This document shows, in pieces, positions 50,120-63,135 of a stretch of DNA of 64,000 nt. Where the stretch lies: the NCBI GenBank assembly GCA_035048485.1, contig CM068587.1, positions 45,197,496 to 45,261,495 on the forward strand, in the 5' to 3' direction. Under the pieces are notes generated by a model. That model worked only from the letters and a program-made list of their open reading frames with translations, did not search any database and was not told the DNA's origin. Origin of the DNA: Pteria penguin. Taxonomy: Eukaryota; Mollusca; Bivalvia; Pterioida; Pteriidae. The stretch's first letter is position 1. The number at the start of each line of letters is the position of its first letter. The position numbers were made by a program, and so were the translations under genes.

Positions 50120-50180
50120 AAAAAATATATAATATAATATAATATAATATAATATAATATAATATAATATAATATAATAC
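50120..50180. repeat. (AATAT)n microsatellite
   Basis: A 5-bp AT unit repeated about 11 times. It is the complementary form of the TTATA units at 46397 and 50587. Confidence 0.95.
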
Positions 50181-50586
50181 ATGATAAAGCACGAGTTCAC
50201 GAAGTCATTTAGACTAGTTATCACGTAATGGTGTCTTCTCGATCACATTTTATCAATTTATAACCTTTTCAACAGTCATGAATAAACGTTCTTATCATTT
50301 ATTACTTTCCTTTTTCCACCAAAATTTACATTTTAACCCTGACATTTTTATTGACATTTGTTACATGCTCTACGTTCGTCTAAGACATTTTGACGATTAC
50401 TAATTATTGATTAATTACCCTCTTGACGGCGAAGTCACCATTACTAGAACCAGTTAGAAGCTCGGGTACTTATGCTTGCATCCATTGCTGATGTACGTCT
50501 GTTCGGGATTTGCCCGCACAGATAGTGGTCACGAGTCGAACATCTCATCCACTGTGTTATACCAAGTTATATATTGAGGTGACATT

Positions 50587-50684
50587 TATATTATATTATA
50601 TTATATTATATTATATTATATTATATTATATTATATTATATTATATTATATTATATTATATTATATTATATTATATTATATTAT
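50587..50684. repeat. (TTATA)n microsatellite
   Basis: About 19 perfect copies of a 5-bp AT unit. Confidence 0.97.
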
Positions 50685-50812
50685 AACCAGAAGTGACGGA
50701 ACCACGTTGATGTAAAAATGGTGTTGTCTGCTTTGGGTGAATTTGACATCATTGCAGATAGAAGATACATACCATTAAATATGATGTTATTTAATGATAT
50801 TATATATCCTTT

Positions 50813-50994
50813 TATTATAATAAGTATATATAATAAAAAGGTTACTGACTGAGTATTCTAAAATAATCCTGCCCTCGGTCTTTGCGCAAGGGAGGACCTC
50901 GCAAGTTCGGTCCTCTGCCGTGCAAAGTCCTAGGGAGGTAATATTTTGCAATACTCAGTGAATAACGTTTTCATTATACATACTTATTTCAATA
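50813..50994. mobile_element. Foldback (palindromic) element, about 180 bp
   Basis: The left arm (TATAATAAAAAGGTTACTG, ACTGAGTATT, GTCTTTGCGCAAGGGAGGAC) is an imperfect reverse complement of the right arm (GGTCCTCTGCCGTGCAAAG, AATACTCAGT, AACGTTTTCATTATA). Pairing runs almost the whole length with a loop near 50905. A MITE or foldback element, or a structured transcript, would explain it. The centre is GC-rich against an AT-rich background. Confidence 0.8.
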
Positions 50995-51779
50995 AAATAT
51001 TCTATTGAGGTATCTGCATTATAAACGAACACTTGGCGACACAGTTTTAGATTTTACGTATATATCTACAGGAAACCGTCTTCCCGCCTGTCTCCATATT
51101 CGAAAAACAGTCTAGACGCGGCAGCATTTTCTTCCTTTAGCACACTGGTATAGTTTTTCTATCTATACAGTGTGATTTAAATAGACCATTGTCCAACACA
51201 ACACGCTATTTCTCTCACAGATCCTTTTGGACTAAATTATGGAGATGATATATGTGGCAGCAATATTTCAAATACGTCTGGATAGATGTATCATGGTATA
51301 TCAATTCTCTCTGTTTCCATTACACAAATTTCATCGTAGGGAGCTGAGATCAATACCTCAAATGTTTCGGAACAAATCCGAGGCGAAACTCCAGCACAAT
51401 GCAGGCTTAATGGATAAGATTAGGTGGGGTTTCTTTTCACTTCATTTGATGCTGATAATACTTCGTTAGAATCACTTCTTCACAACGTCACCAAAGAGCT
51501 GTTTGTACCTCCTATTTCCTATTCAGTTCATTTTTTGTTCGAACAAATTGAATATCATTGAATCGAAGTTTATAATTATGTGCGTATTCATAAGAGACCA
51601 GAGAAAACATGTTTACGATGTTTCATTAGCTTTATTCAAATGGAATTTTAGAAGTTTCTCGTAGATAGGAATCCCTGAAATGTGAGACGCAATCTTATCT
51701 TGAGCAGAGTACAACGCCAAGAAGGCGGCATTAATTCCCGTCTCAGAGATCACAATCATATTTGTCCCTTCTGAAATGG
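50995..51779. other. AT-rich DNA, nothing recognised
   Basis: A 76-codon plus frame (51239-51469) has no recognised domain and no supporting context. Confidence 0.5.
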
Positions 51780-52070
51780 AGGTGGTGTCTCTCCGTCGAC
51801 AGACTGCTTGGCATAGGTCCGAGAGGTACTCGGTTCAAGCCTAACTGATGACTCGTCGAAAATCTGTCTTTCGGTTGAGACAATGAAAATTGACAACCCA
51901 TATCACGAGAAAAGTAAATATATTTAAGTGGTTCCTTCAGTGATTTGATATATATTTGTTAGGGCCGTTCTAAAATTCGATTTTTTTTTTCCCACGCAAA
52001 AGATATCAAACAGATGCCGTCACCCTGTAAGTGAAACCATGTCAGTGTGACATAAAACATCAGACAAACA
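51780..52070 (+). mobile_element. Diverged tRNA-derived SINE
   Basis: A B-box-like GGTTCAAGCC near 51833 is followed by TCTGTCTTTCGGTTGAGACA and, near the end, AACAGATGCCGTCACC and GTGTGACATAAAACATCA. These correspond in order to landmarks of the SINE at 46501-46775, but the copy is much older. Confidence 0.5.
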
Positions 52071-52576
52071 AAAAGAGAAAAATAGTCCGAATAACCAATA
52101 GAAAATGCTGTTACATACGATTTACGTCACAGGCAAATTAAAACAACGATCATGATGAAGAATTTGCCGACGTAATTAAGATTGGCCGATACCATGCTTT
52201 TTATCCATTCTTTTCATCATTAAAATGACTTTACTGCTTTTAGCTTCTACGTTATTACAGAATTGCACACAAACCCGGAGCCTTATTATGGTAGACTTTA
52301 ACATGTTGAGATTTAGAGATTTATGTAAGCTATGTATTAAACATTGTCTATCTTGTATTATGGTCTTATCAAAATAGACCCACCGGTCTTTCTCCCACGG
52401 AATGTTTGACAGCTTGATATTTTGGAATTTATTTTTTTTTTATTACAAAGGGAATGAAAAATGAATTATAGATAATGTTTGAAAGTTATTTTGTTTTTGG
52501 TTTATGGAAGCAGCTAAACCATTAGAGATCAAATCTAATCGACTAATCGAATATTGCGGAGTTTGAGAAACAAATA

Positions 52577-52623
52577 TAATAATAATAATAATAATAATAG
52601 TAATAATAATAATAATAATAATA

Positions 52624-52709
<86 letters not shown>
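52577..52709. repeat. Compound (AAT)n-(GAT)n microsatellite
   Basis: AAT/TAA trinucleotides with scattered TAG interruptions change abruptly to a GAT run near 52654. The poly-His/poly-Tyr minus frame is an artefact of these units. Confidence 0.97.
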
Positions 52710-52711
<2 letters not shown>

Positions 52712-54647
52712 ATTCTAGTCTTACTAGAATAAAGTTTGGCTATCATCTTACCATGCACTTTTGGCGGTACAATTTTGCCATGGAAAGGGTTCCGCCTGTA
52801 AACATGGGATTGAAAAAGTTACTGTTTTGATATCTTTACCCATAGAAATAGATTGCAACCTCGGTAACATCCCCTGGATATGCCGTCGCCGTTGGGTTTC
52901 ATTTACCATAATTCTAAATCAAAGAATGAAATATTATAGCATTCACAGAGTTTACTTTGTATGTATGTGATACAGTATTTTACAGAATTGCTTGCTATAC
53001 TGAAATTAATTGTTACGAAGAGCTTATAGGGAACCTACACGGCAACATATCATATGCTACAGAAAAAAACAATTAATAACAAATAATGACCAGCTCTCAG
53101 AGAAAATGAGCCATAGTATGGAGGAATTTGATGTAAGTTTATCTGAAGATAAAGGCTGGTGTACTTTTTTTCGGAGGACAGTGTCAGCTTATTAGCGCCA
53201 CACTATCAATAAGAAAATTTAAAACAAGCATATGAAAATAAACCTATGTCCTCAGATTCAAGATGAAAATTTAAAAAGAGGGTGTATCCATTATTGTAGT
53301 GAAAAGGGGACCATCTTATTTACTTTTCATTTTACAATGACAGTATTGAGTGTGGGTGGGGTAAGAAAATAACACAAAAAGCTTGATAAAAATTCTGCAA
53401 TTGCGATTTTGATATAATTTTGCACAATTTCATACCTTAAAAAATTACTTCAAATTATAATGAAAAAAATGAAAAAAAAATGGAATGTACCCATGGAAAT
53501 AAAGAAAAGGGGTCATATCAAAATAAAAATTCGGAATCAAAATTCTTGTTTAGAGGAGTCAGCGCTATCTATTGTACTCTAATTCATATCTACACTCGTG
53601 CAAAGGTATTGTCAGATACGAAGGATGACAGTAAAAGGTCGAGCTTCTCCAGGACTTCTGTAATATATCACAAATCTTCAATTTCACAATTTATGCTAAA
53701 ATTTGAATGTGTTAAATGACCACATACATTATTGGTTTATTTCTACGTGCTTCTTTGTTTCTCTCTTTTATCAATTGCTGTTATGCTTGATTCCTTCTCT
53801 TCTTGAAGAGTGTTCTTTTATATCATCCACTCTTTGATCCACCACATCCATTCTACATAATTTGTTATATTTCTTAGAGGCACTGTTGTTTAGAAGGTGA
53901 CTGCACAAAAGTGGTGTTCTAGCGAGTCGTTCTCATTTCGGATTATTCGAATCGCCTCGCTCTTTACTGCTGTAACCAGCATGTAAAGGTATCAAAGTAG
54001 CGATTAGTTTTCCATCGGGATGCAATGCATGATTGCATAAATAATAAACTTTGTGTTCATTGCAAAATATATAACTAAACTCACTCAATGTTTTCGTAGA
54101 ATAAAAGTAATTGAGTCGAATTAAATTCGGTTGGTTTCAATTCTCCAAATAAGGCGATCCTCCGCCCATAATGATGCGCGTGCGCGGATATTCACTGTAG
54201 AAAACAGCAACAACGGTTCACATGGAGAATACGAGCACGGAAACGGCAAATGTGCAGTAGAAAAAACTATACTCATACTCCGAGGCCAAAAAAGAAAAGT
54301 GGAACAAATGTTAGAATCGGATAAAGCTCGAGTTTCATTGTCACGTGATTTCCTCTGACCGTCCTCATCAATATTCAAAGATTGGGGTGGTTATGTTGCA
54401 AATTTAAAACGGGCATATCTCGTTTACGGCATTGACTTTGGTTACGATACTTTTTACACATCTTAGATAATATACTAACAATCGATTACCGTTTAAGAAA
54501 TCCGTTTACATTTTTTAATACTTTTACCGACTTCAATCAGACCATGTTCCTTTAACCCTTGATATGAAAAATACTGATCCATTAATTAAATTGAGTGATC
54601 GTCAAATGACCGACATCATACATTTTGGCACACTTGTTCATTATGAC
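52710..54647. other. AT-rich DNA; small CpG-bearing patch near 54150-54360
   Basis: Most of this stretch shows nothing. Around 54150-54360 CpG words (GATGCGCGTGCGCGG) and TCACGTGA stand out, with overlapping 75- and 85-codon frames on both strands. It could be a short unmethylated island or a first exon, but nothing else supports this. Confidence 0.35.
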
Positions 54648-54746
54648 ATCATAGTCTGGTTCCCGGGACCCCTCTGGATTTTTTGCTGTGTTAGAGGGTT
54701 AACACAGCAAAAGCTCCAGAGGGGTCCCGGGAATCAGACTATATGA
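54648..54746. repeat. Long hairpin, arms about 43 bp
   Basis: ATAGTCTGGTTCCCGGGACC with CCTCTGGA and TGCTGTGTTA on the left pairs with TAACACAGCA, TCCAGAGG and GGTCCCGGGAATCAGACTAT on the right. The central loop is GAGGGT. The arms are nearly perfect, which implies a recent or maintained structure. The size suggests a foldback element or a fragment of one; no terminator function can be assigned. Confidence 0.9.
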
Positions 54747-54787
54747 CAAAAAATAAATGGCCCGTCAAACTTGAATTTATTTCAATC

Positions 54788-54820
54788 GTAACAACTCGTC
54801 CATTTCCGTACGCAAATAAG
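54788..54820 (+). repeat. Dispersed motif A, copy 3 (left half)
   Basis: GTAACAACTCGTCCATTTCC then GTACGCAAATA matches the left half of the copies at 34705 and 39868. The right-half words (AATGACGAAGGTGTTCCGATTG) appear 480 bp downstream at 55288. Confidence 0.6.
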
Positions 54821-56520
54821 ACCCGTATGTGCTACGTGGTCAGTAATTAGGACTACCTCCAGTTGTTATATAAACATACATGACTACGATGAGTATGCCT
54901 TACGTGATTGCACGAAAACAGGCAATTATGGTGATTGTCTGTTTTTATCTGTATTTGTTCCTCTTTGAATGGGTGATCTAGTATGATTTTTTCATGGTGG
55001 AGTCTAAGCACGTGCACTGATTAAATGTCATTTCGAATTTCCTCGGATTCGTTTCCATTAAAAAAAGTTACGATTACTGAATTGCTCCTATGATTGTGTA
55101 ATATTCATTAAAAAGTGCATTATTTTTCATACTGAATGTCTCATATCCTAAATTACATAAGCAATCCTATGAATTTTTTTTTTGCGTCATTTCGCATTGT
55201 ACTCCTACGAGGAAAGCCGAAGAATAGAAGCGATTCGGTATATATCACTGCTCCATGGGGCTTCCGAGTCTATTTTTGTGAAAAAAAAATGACGAAGGTG
55301 TTCCGATTGGAATTTAACTATGACGCCACAATAGAACTACGTAATGGGCGTGGTTCAAGTTGGATACGGCGATCCTTAAATTTTAATATTATTACTTGTT
55401 CATAAAGTTAGTCCGTAAATGACATTTTTATCATTTTTTTCATTTTTTTATGTATCTGGCAAATATATCCATTCAGAAGCCTGGGAGTTTTCCTTTGGTA
55501 GCCATAACGCTTACATGGCTTCGCAGAGGTTACATACAGGAGTCTCAATTTCTTTGAAGAATACATTTTCTTATAGGAAAACACAAACACTCGTTTGACT
55601 TTTTATCTTGAATTTTCAAAGTTTCAATTATGTTGTGTAGGTTAAGGTGTCTAATCATTTAAATCTATAAACGACAACAGATTATTGTAAATAATATTAA
55701 TATCAATGACAGATGACCTGGATATTAGGGGTCAGCTAGGTAAAAGTGTGAAGCCGGAGTCAGCGACGGGTTTCAGCATAAAAGCTTTCTTTCTTTCTTT
55801 TAAAAATGTATAGAATCCTTCCCTTATTCATTTGTAAAATAGTTAAAATCACCTTCTCTGTTACATGTACTTCGATGCATGTTTCTTTTAATAGATTATC
55901 GAGGTTTGTAAAGCTACATGTACACAATATGTTAAATGGAACAGTGCATTCTGTTTGTATGCCACTATTCAAAATGTCCCTAGAGAAATCAGTTTTCCCA
56001 TTTATACGGAAAAAGGCTAGAATCATGCCAATTAAAAAAAGAGAGAGAGAGAGACCCAAATTTACCTACAAATTACGGACCAATTTCCTTATTTTTTAAG
56101 TACAGTGGGTAAAGCTTTTAATAGAATAATTCATAAATATATTATTATAATTTTTATTTGAAAACAATCCTTTTTTATCAATTCCAAAGTGATTTTTGCC
56201 AAATAATTCCACAATATATCAACTATTATAAATCTATCATTAAGTTGTAATAAAGATGGAGGAAAAAAAGATGTGTTTTATCTACTTTTTGTGATATATC
56301 AAAAGCATTTGACAAAGTATAGGCATAAAAGTTCAATTGATAAAATTCAATCTCATTGAATACACCGTTCTTTAGCTTTACTCCAAAATAATCTCTCAGG
56401 AAACAATTAGTTTTTGTAAATAACTGCATTTCCATTCTCAAATACAAATGTCGGTGTACCCCAATGGCACGTCCCTGGCCCCTTGATATTCATAATTTAT
56501 GTAAATGACATAGCAGACAA

Positions 56521-56697
56521 CTATCTGAGTATATCTGGACTATCTGAGTATATCTGGACTATCTGAGTATATCTGGATTATCTGAGTATATCTGGACTAT
56601 CTGAGTATATCTGGACTATCTGAGTATATCTGGATTATCTGAGTATATCTGGAGTATCTGAGTATATCTGGACTATCTGAGTATATCTGGACTATTT
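56521..56697. repeat. 19-bp minisatellite inside the LINE RT
   Basis: About nine copies of TATCTGAGTATATCTGGAC. The unit encodes the residues around YLSISG that precede the catalytic box, and the normal LINE sequence resumes with LFTDGT after the last copy. As 19 is not a multiple of 3, the growth breaks the frame. Confidence 0.95.
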
Positions 56698-57205
56698 ACA
56701 GATGGTACTTTTATGTCCTTCTCCTCTCACAATCAACAAAAAATAAAAGATAAACAAGAAAAAGAATCTTGCTGCAATACTTTATTGGTCATTGAAATGG
56801 AAAATAACTTTTAATTCTTCAAAAACTGAATTGCTTTTTATTGACAACTGTCCAGATGATTTTGAAAGTAGATTCAATAATCCATAGGTCCAACCAGTGA
56901 ATAATCACAAACATTTAGGAATAGCTTTAAAAGATTTTATTTGGCTGCAGTGCTGGACTGAGAGATAAAAGAAGGAGGGGCAGCGTTTGTCACAAATTTA
57001 TAAGGCATATACAGTATAGGCGATACGGTTAAACATTCTGATATTACGACTGAAATTCAAGATTTGGTGCCAAACATTATTTTGACTAATACTTTTTGAT
57101 ATATTTAGTTATTGATTGTGTCTTACGTCATTTTGCGGGAACAGTGATCATTTCTTCTCCAAAGACGTCAGTCCCGCAGTTATTGTGAAAGGGTCTATAT
57201 TCCCA

Positions 57206-57365
57206 ATTATAGACTAGGTACCACTCGTAACACCTTCCGCTCAACATTATAGACTAGGTACCACTCGTAACACCTTCCGCTCAACATTATAGACTAGGTA
57301 CCACTCGTAACACCTTCCGTTCAACATTATAGACTAGATACCACTCGTAACACCTTCAGCTCTAC
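57206..57365. repeat. 40-bp tandem repeat inside the LINE C-terminus
   Basis: Four copies of a 40-bp unit containing AGACTAGGTACCACTCGTAA start at 57211, 57251 and 57291, plus a final one near 57331. The unit encodes RLGTTRNTFRS. It shifts frame with each copy and is followed by the ordinary LINE C-terminus. Confidence 0.93.
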
Positions 57366-57496
57366 ATTGCGTAACTGGAATGAACTTGATCCCGATGCAA
57401 GAAGTATTCCATAATTTAGCAACTTATGTTTAAAAAAATATTTTTGGAGATTTAGATTTCAAATATTTATAAACGACTCTGAAAGATTCACCACAT

Positions 57497-57540
57497 CTCT
57501 CTCTCTATCTCTCTCTCTCTTTCTTTCTCTCTCTCTCTCT
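57497..57540. repeat. (CT)n microsatellite
   Basis: A CT-rich run with TTT and TAT interruptions, at the 3' side of the LINE remnant. Confidence 0.9.
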
Positions 57541-58637
<1,097 letters not shown>

Positions 58638-58795
58638 GCATCATTCCTCTTCATTTGATTACTTTATGTCCAATTGGTCACTGTTGAATTGTGAAGGCAT
58701 TTCCCGCTTGCATGCCATATAAGTTAATTTTCCTGTATGAATATCTGAATTTTGGCATCATACAATTATACTGTATTTTTTATAAATTGATATAT

Positions 58796-58797
<2 letters not shown>

Positions 58798-58864
<67 letters not shown>
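58798..58864. repeat. (AAT)n microsatellite
   Basis: About 21 AAT/TAA trinucleotides without interruption. Confidence 0.97.
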
Positions 58865-58867
<3 letters not shown>

Positions 58868-60436
58868 TTTTTGAAATAGTTTATTCATCGTAAGTAATAC
58901 AGCTTATTGATCACAACACAATAGACATATATACATATACAAATATACAAAAATAATACATACATACACGCATACATTCATCAATGTACATAAGGTCAGG
59001 CTAATAGTAAAAGTTGTTAAGTATTAATGATGGCAATGACAATCGTTACATGAACATGAAAATAAAAACATGATACTTGATTAGATGTTTTTCTTAAGTT
59101 AAAAGCATGTTTGGCAAAGTTACCCAGGTTACATAGATCCTTTGTGTTATTTGTACTCAATGACGATACAGAAAATTTGCACATTTATTCTGGCCGATAC
59201 GGCTGGGAATAGGACCGTGCATTTGGTAATATTAGACTGAAGCCATTAAGCAATGTTGAACACTTTGTCATAAATATCAATACCTTTACAACACATTATT
59301 CATATAGATGGGTCAGAGGTGTCTTACTGTCACCATAGAATTGGAAAACTTGTCAAAATATTTGATTTCAACGGAAAATACACCATACAAATATTTAATC
59401 TCCTCTCGGTTTCCTTTTCACTGATTTATTAACATTGATCCGTACGACAGTAAAGGCAGACCCTTCCTCCCTTATTCATCATGTTGTAATGTCTAGGGAA
59501 ATTGGCTTTGTTAATGTTTTCAGTCACATGATATAATTTTAGGTCGTGATTTATGTCCCTTGCCACAGAGTGCGGAAGACTTGAGAAATGTTAGTCTGTT
59601 GATGTATGGAGTCTGTCAAACAACAATATAAAATCAATTGCGAGAAATCGATGGATATTTATACAAATTAAAAGATTACAGCTTATACTAGATCTTCAAG
59701 CACTTCAGTAAATGATATAAGTGGCTTATAAAATGTTATAAGATTTCGATAATAGTTCTGGCAAATATACATGTAATTGATTGATCAGAGGCGGATTCAG
59801 AAAAAGGGGGGATTGCTGGGGATGTCCCACCTTAGAGAGAGAGAGAGAGAGACTATCATATGTAATTATCTCATTTTGGTTATGTTAGGACTTCAACCCC
59901 AACCCTCCCCTTTTCTGATTGAAGAGCATATAAGCCCGGTCGTAATGATTAAAAACATTCCGTCTCTAGATGCTTCTGTAGTGTCCATCAGAAGAAATAT
60001 ACGTGAGAGAAGGCAAGAAATGATGGCGGATTTTACGGTGCGGCTGAATCGTAATTATTCGAAAATCAGATCTGACGGAACATGTGCTGTATGACAAAGT
60101 CCACCACAGGCACCGCCACAATAACAAGACATAGGAAAGATTTGGATAACATTACAAAATGCTTCGGTTATTCGACACCTGATGTATTGATTTATGAGAG
60201 TGAAATGCACGATTTTGGGCCCTTAAAACGTTCAAATTGCAGATTCCGGGGGCTTTGCCTCCTCCCCCATTGCACCTCACCAGTGCTCTACCCTGGACCT
60301 TAGTGGTAACAAGACCCCTCACCTGGTTCGCCCCCCCCTCCCCCAGCTTCAAAAGCTGGATTCGTCCTGTTGATTATTTTAAAAGTTATGCTAAGATAAT
60401 TTGAACTATATGGTGGTGGCATCTGTCTGGTGCATT
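58865..60436. other. No gene seen; repeat-like fragments
   Basis: A (GA)n tract is at 59836-59852. The GC-rich words around 60230-60340 (GGGGGCTTTGCCTCC, then C-rich runs) look like a dispersed repeat on the minus strand. A 105-codon plus frame (59777-60094) crosses the GA tract and has no recognised domain. Confidence 0.4.
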
Positions 60437-60940
60437 GTTCAAAAACCCTTCAGTAGAAAACCCGTTAGTAGAAAACCCTTCAGTAGAAAACCTTCCAGTA
60501 GAAAACCCGTCAGCAGAAAACCCGTCAGTAGATAAATCCTTCAGTAGAAAACCTGTCATTTGAAACCCATCAGTAGATAAATCCTTCAGTAGAAAACCCT
60601 TCAGTAGAAAACCCGTCATTAGATAAATCCTTCAGAAGAAAACCCTTCAATAGAAAACCCTTCAGCAGAAAACCCGTCAGTAGAAAACCCTCCAGCAGAA
60701 AACCCTTCAGTAGAAAACCTTCAGTAGAAAACCCGTGAGTAGAAAACCCTTCAGTAGAAAACCCTTCAGCAGAAAACCCGTCAGTAGAAAACCCTCCAGC
60801 AGAAAACCCTTCAGTAGAAAACCTTCAGTAGAAAACCCGTGAGTAGAAAACCCTTCAGTAGAAAACCCTTCAGCAGAAAACCCGTCAGTAGATAATTCCT
60901 TCAGCAGAAAACCCGTGAATAGATAAATCCTACAGTAGGC
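60437..60940. repeat. 15-bp minisatellite, about 33 copies
   Basis: The unit is CAGTAGAAAACCCTT, with common variants CAGCAGAAAACCCGT and CAGTAGATAAATCCTT. Because 15 is a multiple of 3, the minus strand shows a pentapeptide repeat (GFLLK/GFSTE). There is no start context, signal or domain to support a protein. Confidence 0.95.
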
Positions 60941-62360
60941 ACGCTGAGTACTACGGATCACCACAAGTAGTGAAAGTGGAGAGGGTTTACTCTTCTCATA
61001 ACATGAGATTCTTGGGTCGAACACCTTCATCACCGAGTCAAGCCGATGTAAAGTAGAATAATGACCCTCGCAGGATTAAGACCCTGGGTCTATGTAGAGA
61101 AATGACTCCAAATCGGCAGCATGTGTTTAGTCTAAAGGAAAAATACCCCAGGAGATCCTATCTATATGTGCTTCTCATAAAACGACTCTCGTTGCAAAAT
61201 GACACTTACTGCAAGAAAATTGGAAATTTTATTCGAAAGGTGACTGATACAAAGGGTTGCAACTTATGTTTTTTAAAAGTCGATAAAAGGGGGAAATGGG
61301 GGCGGGAATTGTAAATGAAGTAACTAGAAATTTAATAATCATCTAATTGATTACGTTTCACTTCATTACTATCCATGCAACGTACGATTTAATATACATG
61401 TAAATACAAAGCTAAGATACTAAAGTAAAGATCTTTGACACGGGAAGGAAACCTCCAAACTCTAACATGACAATGCAAATGAAACTGAAATCGTTGAGTT
61501 TTTTTCGAATATCTTAAAGTATTTTTCTACTGATGATTCTAATTTTCGTCTAAAGCAAATTATCAATTGACTACCAGCCTGATATTTTTGATAATGTAAT
61601 AAAACCAATACTTTAATTCCATTGTGAAATTTGTAGTTTTTCAAATACATTATTTGCAGAGAAATTACTTTAAAAGTTTCACAAACATATTTTTCATTTT
61701 GACAATTCTAAATTCTACAATTATCTTTATGATAAATTGAGAATTTGGCAGAAATGCCTTATTTATAAATATTTAAAGTTAGAATGATTACTTTTTGAAG
61801 TAAGATGCTATGTAATATTTTAAAATAAATTTTAGATGCATGTGGACTTTCGTATGTTTTATTAAACTAATCTTTTTATAATGTAAATTGACTAGAGAAT
61901 ACCGCATTGAAATAATTGTAATTTCAATTTATTTTATCAAGGCACAGTGATGTTTTGGTTCAAGACATTATTTACAGAATTTAAAAAATAAGCTCATCTT
62001 AGATAATTATCTTTTGAAGTGACTTTGGAATAAAACTAAAAAATGTCAGTTTAAGTCTGGAAATTTAATATTGACCATAGAGACAAGAAAATGCAGGAAT
62101 ATAAAAAGAAATGAGCGAAAATATAACAGTTGTACTGTAAACCAATTCGGCAATGAAATACCACGACTTGTTCAAACACATGGAACCAGAAATTTCAAGA
62201 TAAAATGATTCTATATACTAAAGTAAATCCTTATACTTTTGAATACATTATTCACTACCAAGGGTTGTGAACACTTGTTAAACATATCACAGTAATGAAA
62301 AACATACTCCGGATAACAGGTTTAATTTTATGTGCTAATTTTACCATAATATGCATGTGC
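60941..62360. other. AT-rich DNA, nothing recognised
   Basis: No tandem, tRNA-like or transposon-like sequence and no convincing open frame was found. Confidence 0.5.
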
Positions 62361-62668
62361 TACTGATGCAATGAGGGTTCATTAAACCGCTGTAACAAAC
62401 CTACTGCTGCAGTGAGGGTTCATTAAACCCATGTAACAAACCGACTAATGCAGTAAGGGTTCGTTAAACCAACTTATGCATTCAAGGTTCGATAAACCCA
62501 GGCAATAGACCTACTGATGCAATGAGGGTGCATTAAACCCATGTTACATACCCACAGATGCTATGAGGGTTCATTAAACCCATGTCACAAACCCACAGAT
62601 GCTATGAGGGTTCATTAAACCAATGTCACAAACCCACAGATGCTATGAGGGTTCATTAAACCCTTGTA
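62361..62668. repeat. 41-bp minisatellite, left block (7-8 copies)
   Basis: The unit runs GATGCTATGAGGGTTCATTA, AACCCATGTCACAAACCCACA. Left copies are more varied (ACTGATGCAATG, ACTGCTGCAGTG) and right copies more uniform. The same unit returns at 63019. Confidence 0.93.
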
Positions 62669-63018
62669 AGAAAAAAGAGGAGTTACTGGCTCAGTTATGT
62701 GGCAGAAGTCACCATGGAGCTATACAATACATGAATATAAATAATATATTTGAACATATAACACATTACAAAAATATTTGATTGTAGTGCAAATACGATA
62801 CCGACTTAGGACGGTCATTTAATTTGACAAGAGCCAAACAAATGGTGTGGTTTACCGGTTTACGGGCCCACTTTCCCACTCACCGCAACAGCAGAACAAC
62901 CAAAGGACGTACATTTAAAAATTTACAAACAATCCTCCATGTAAAGAACAAGGGTCAACAGGTATCGCATACCGATAGGTCATAAAAACACAAACACGCA
63001 AGGCACTGTAAAACACAT

Positions 63019-63135
63019 AAACCCACAGATGCTATGAGGGTTCATTAAACCCTTGTAACAAACCCACAGATGCTATGAGGGTTCATTAAACCCTTGTAAC
63101 AAACCCACAGATGCTATGAGGGTTCGTCTTTATCC
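63019..63135. repeat. 41-bp minisatellite, right block (about 3 copies)
   Basis: The unit CACAGATGCTATGAGGGTTC is the same as at 62361-62668, after about 350 bp of unrelated sequence. An insertion into one array or a duplicative jump would explain the split. Confidence 0.93.

Larger units (their letters stand above)
55950..57480 (+). pseudogene. Dead non-LTR retrotransposon (LINE) reverse transcriptase
   Basis: Read in shifting frames, the order of non-LTR RT motifs is clear. A linker resembling PFIRKKARIMPIKK lies near 56000, NYGPISLFF near 56068, DISKAFDKV near 56286 (RT motif with the first catalytic Asp), GVPQWHVPGPLIFIIYVNDI near 56453-56512, and LFTDGT near 56690 in place of the F-A-D-D box, so catalytic residues are lost. 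Further on are WSLKWKITFNSSKTELLF near 56790 and NHKHLGIAL near 56908. The C-terminus has RLGTTRNTF and NWNELDPDARSIP near 57210-57410. Many stops and indels are present. Three tandem expansions interrupt it (GA near 56040, a 19-bp unit, a 40-bp unit). A CR1/jockey-type clade is likely but not settled. Confidence 0.85.

Noticed and set aside
52543..52758. Poly-His/poly-Tyr open frame
   Set aside because: Translation of GAT and AAT microsatellites on the minus strand.
54131..54378. Small gene or first exon in a CpG-bearing patch
   Set aside because: Overlapping frames on both strands, no recognised domain and no splice partner; kept only as a note in the feature list.
60386..61033. Pentapeptide-repeat protein on the minus strand
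   Set aside because: Fully explained by a 15-bp minisatellite; sequence does not fit the A(D/N)LXX pentapeptide family.
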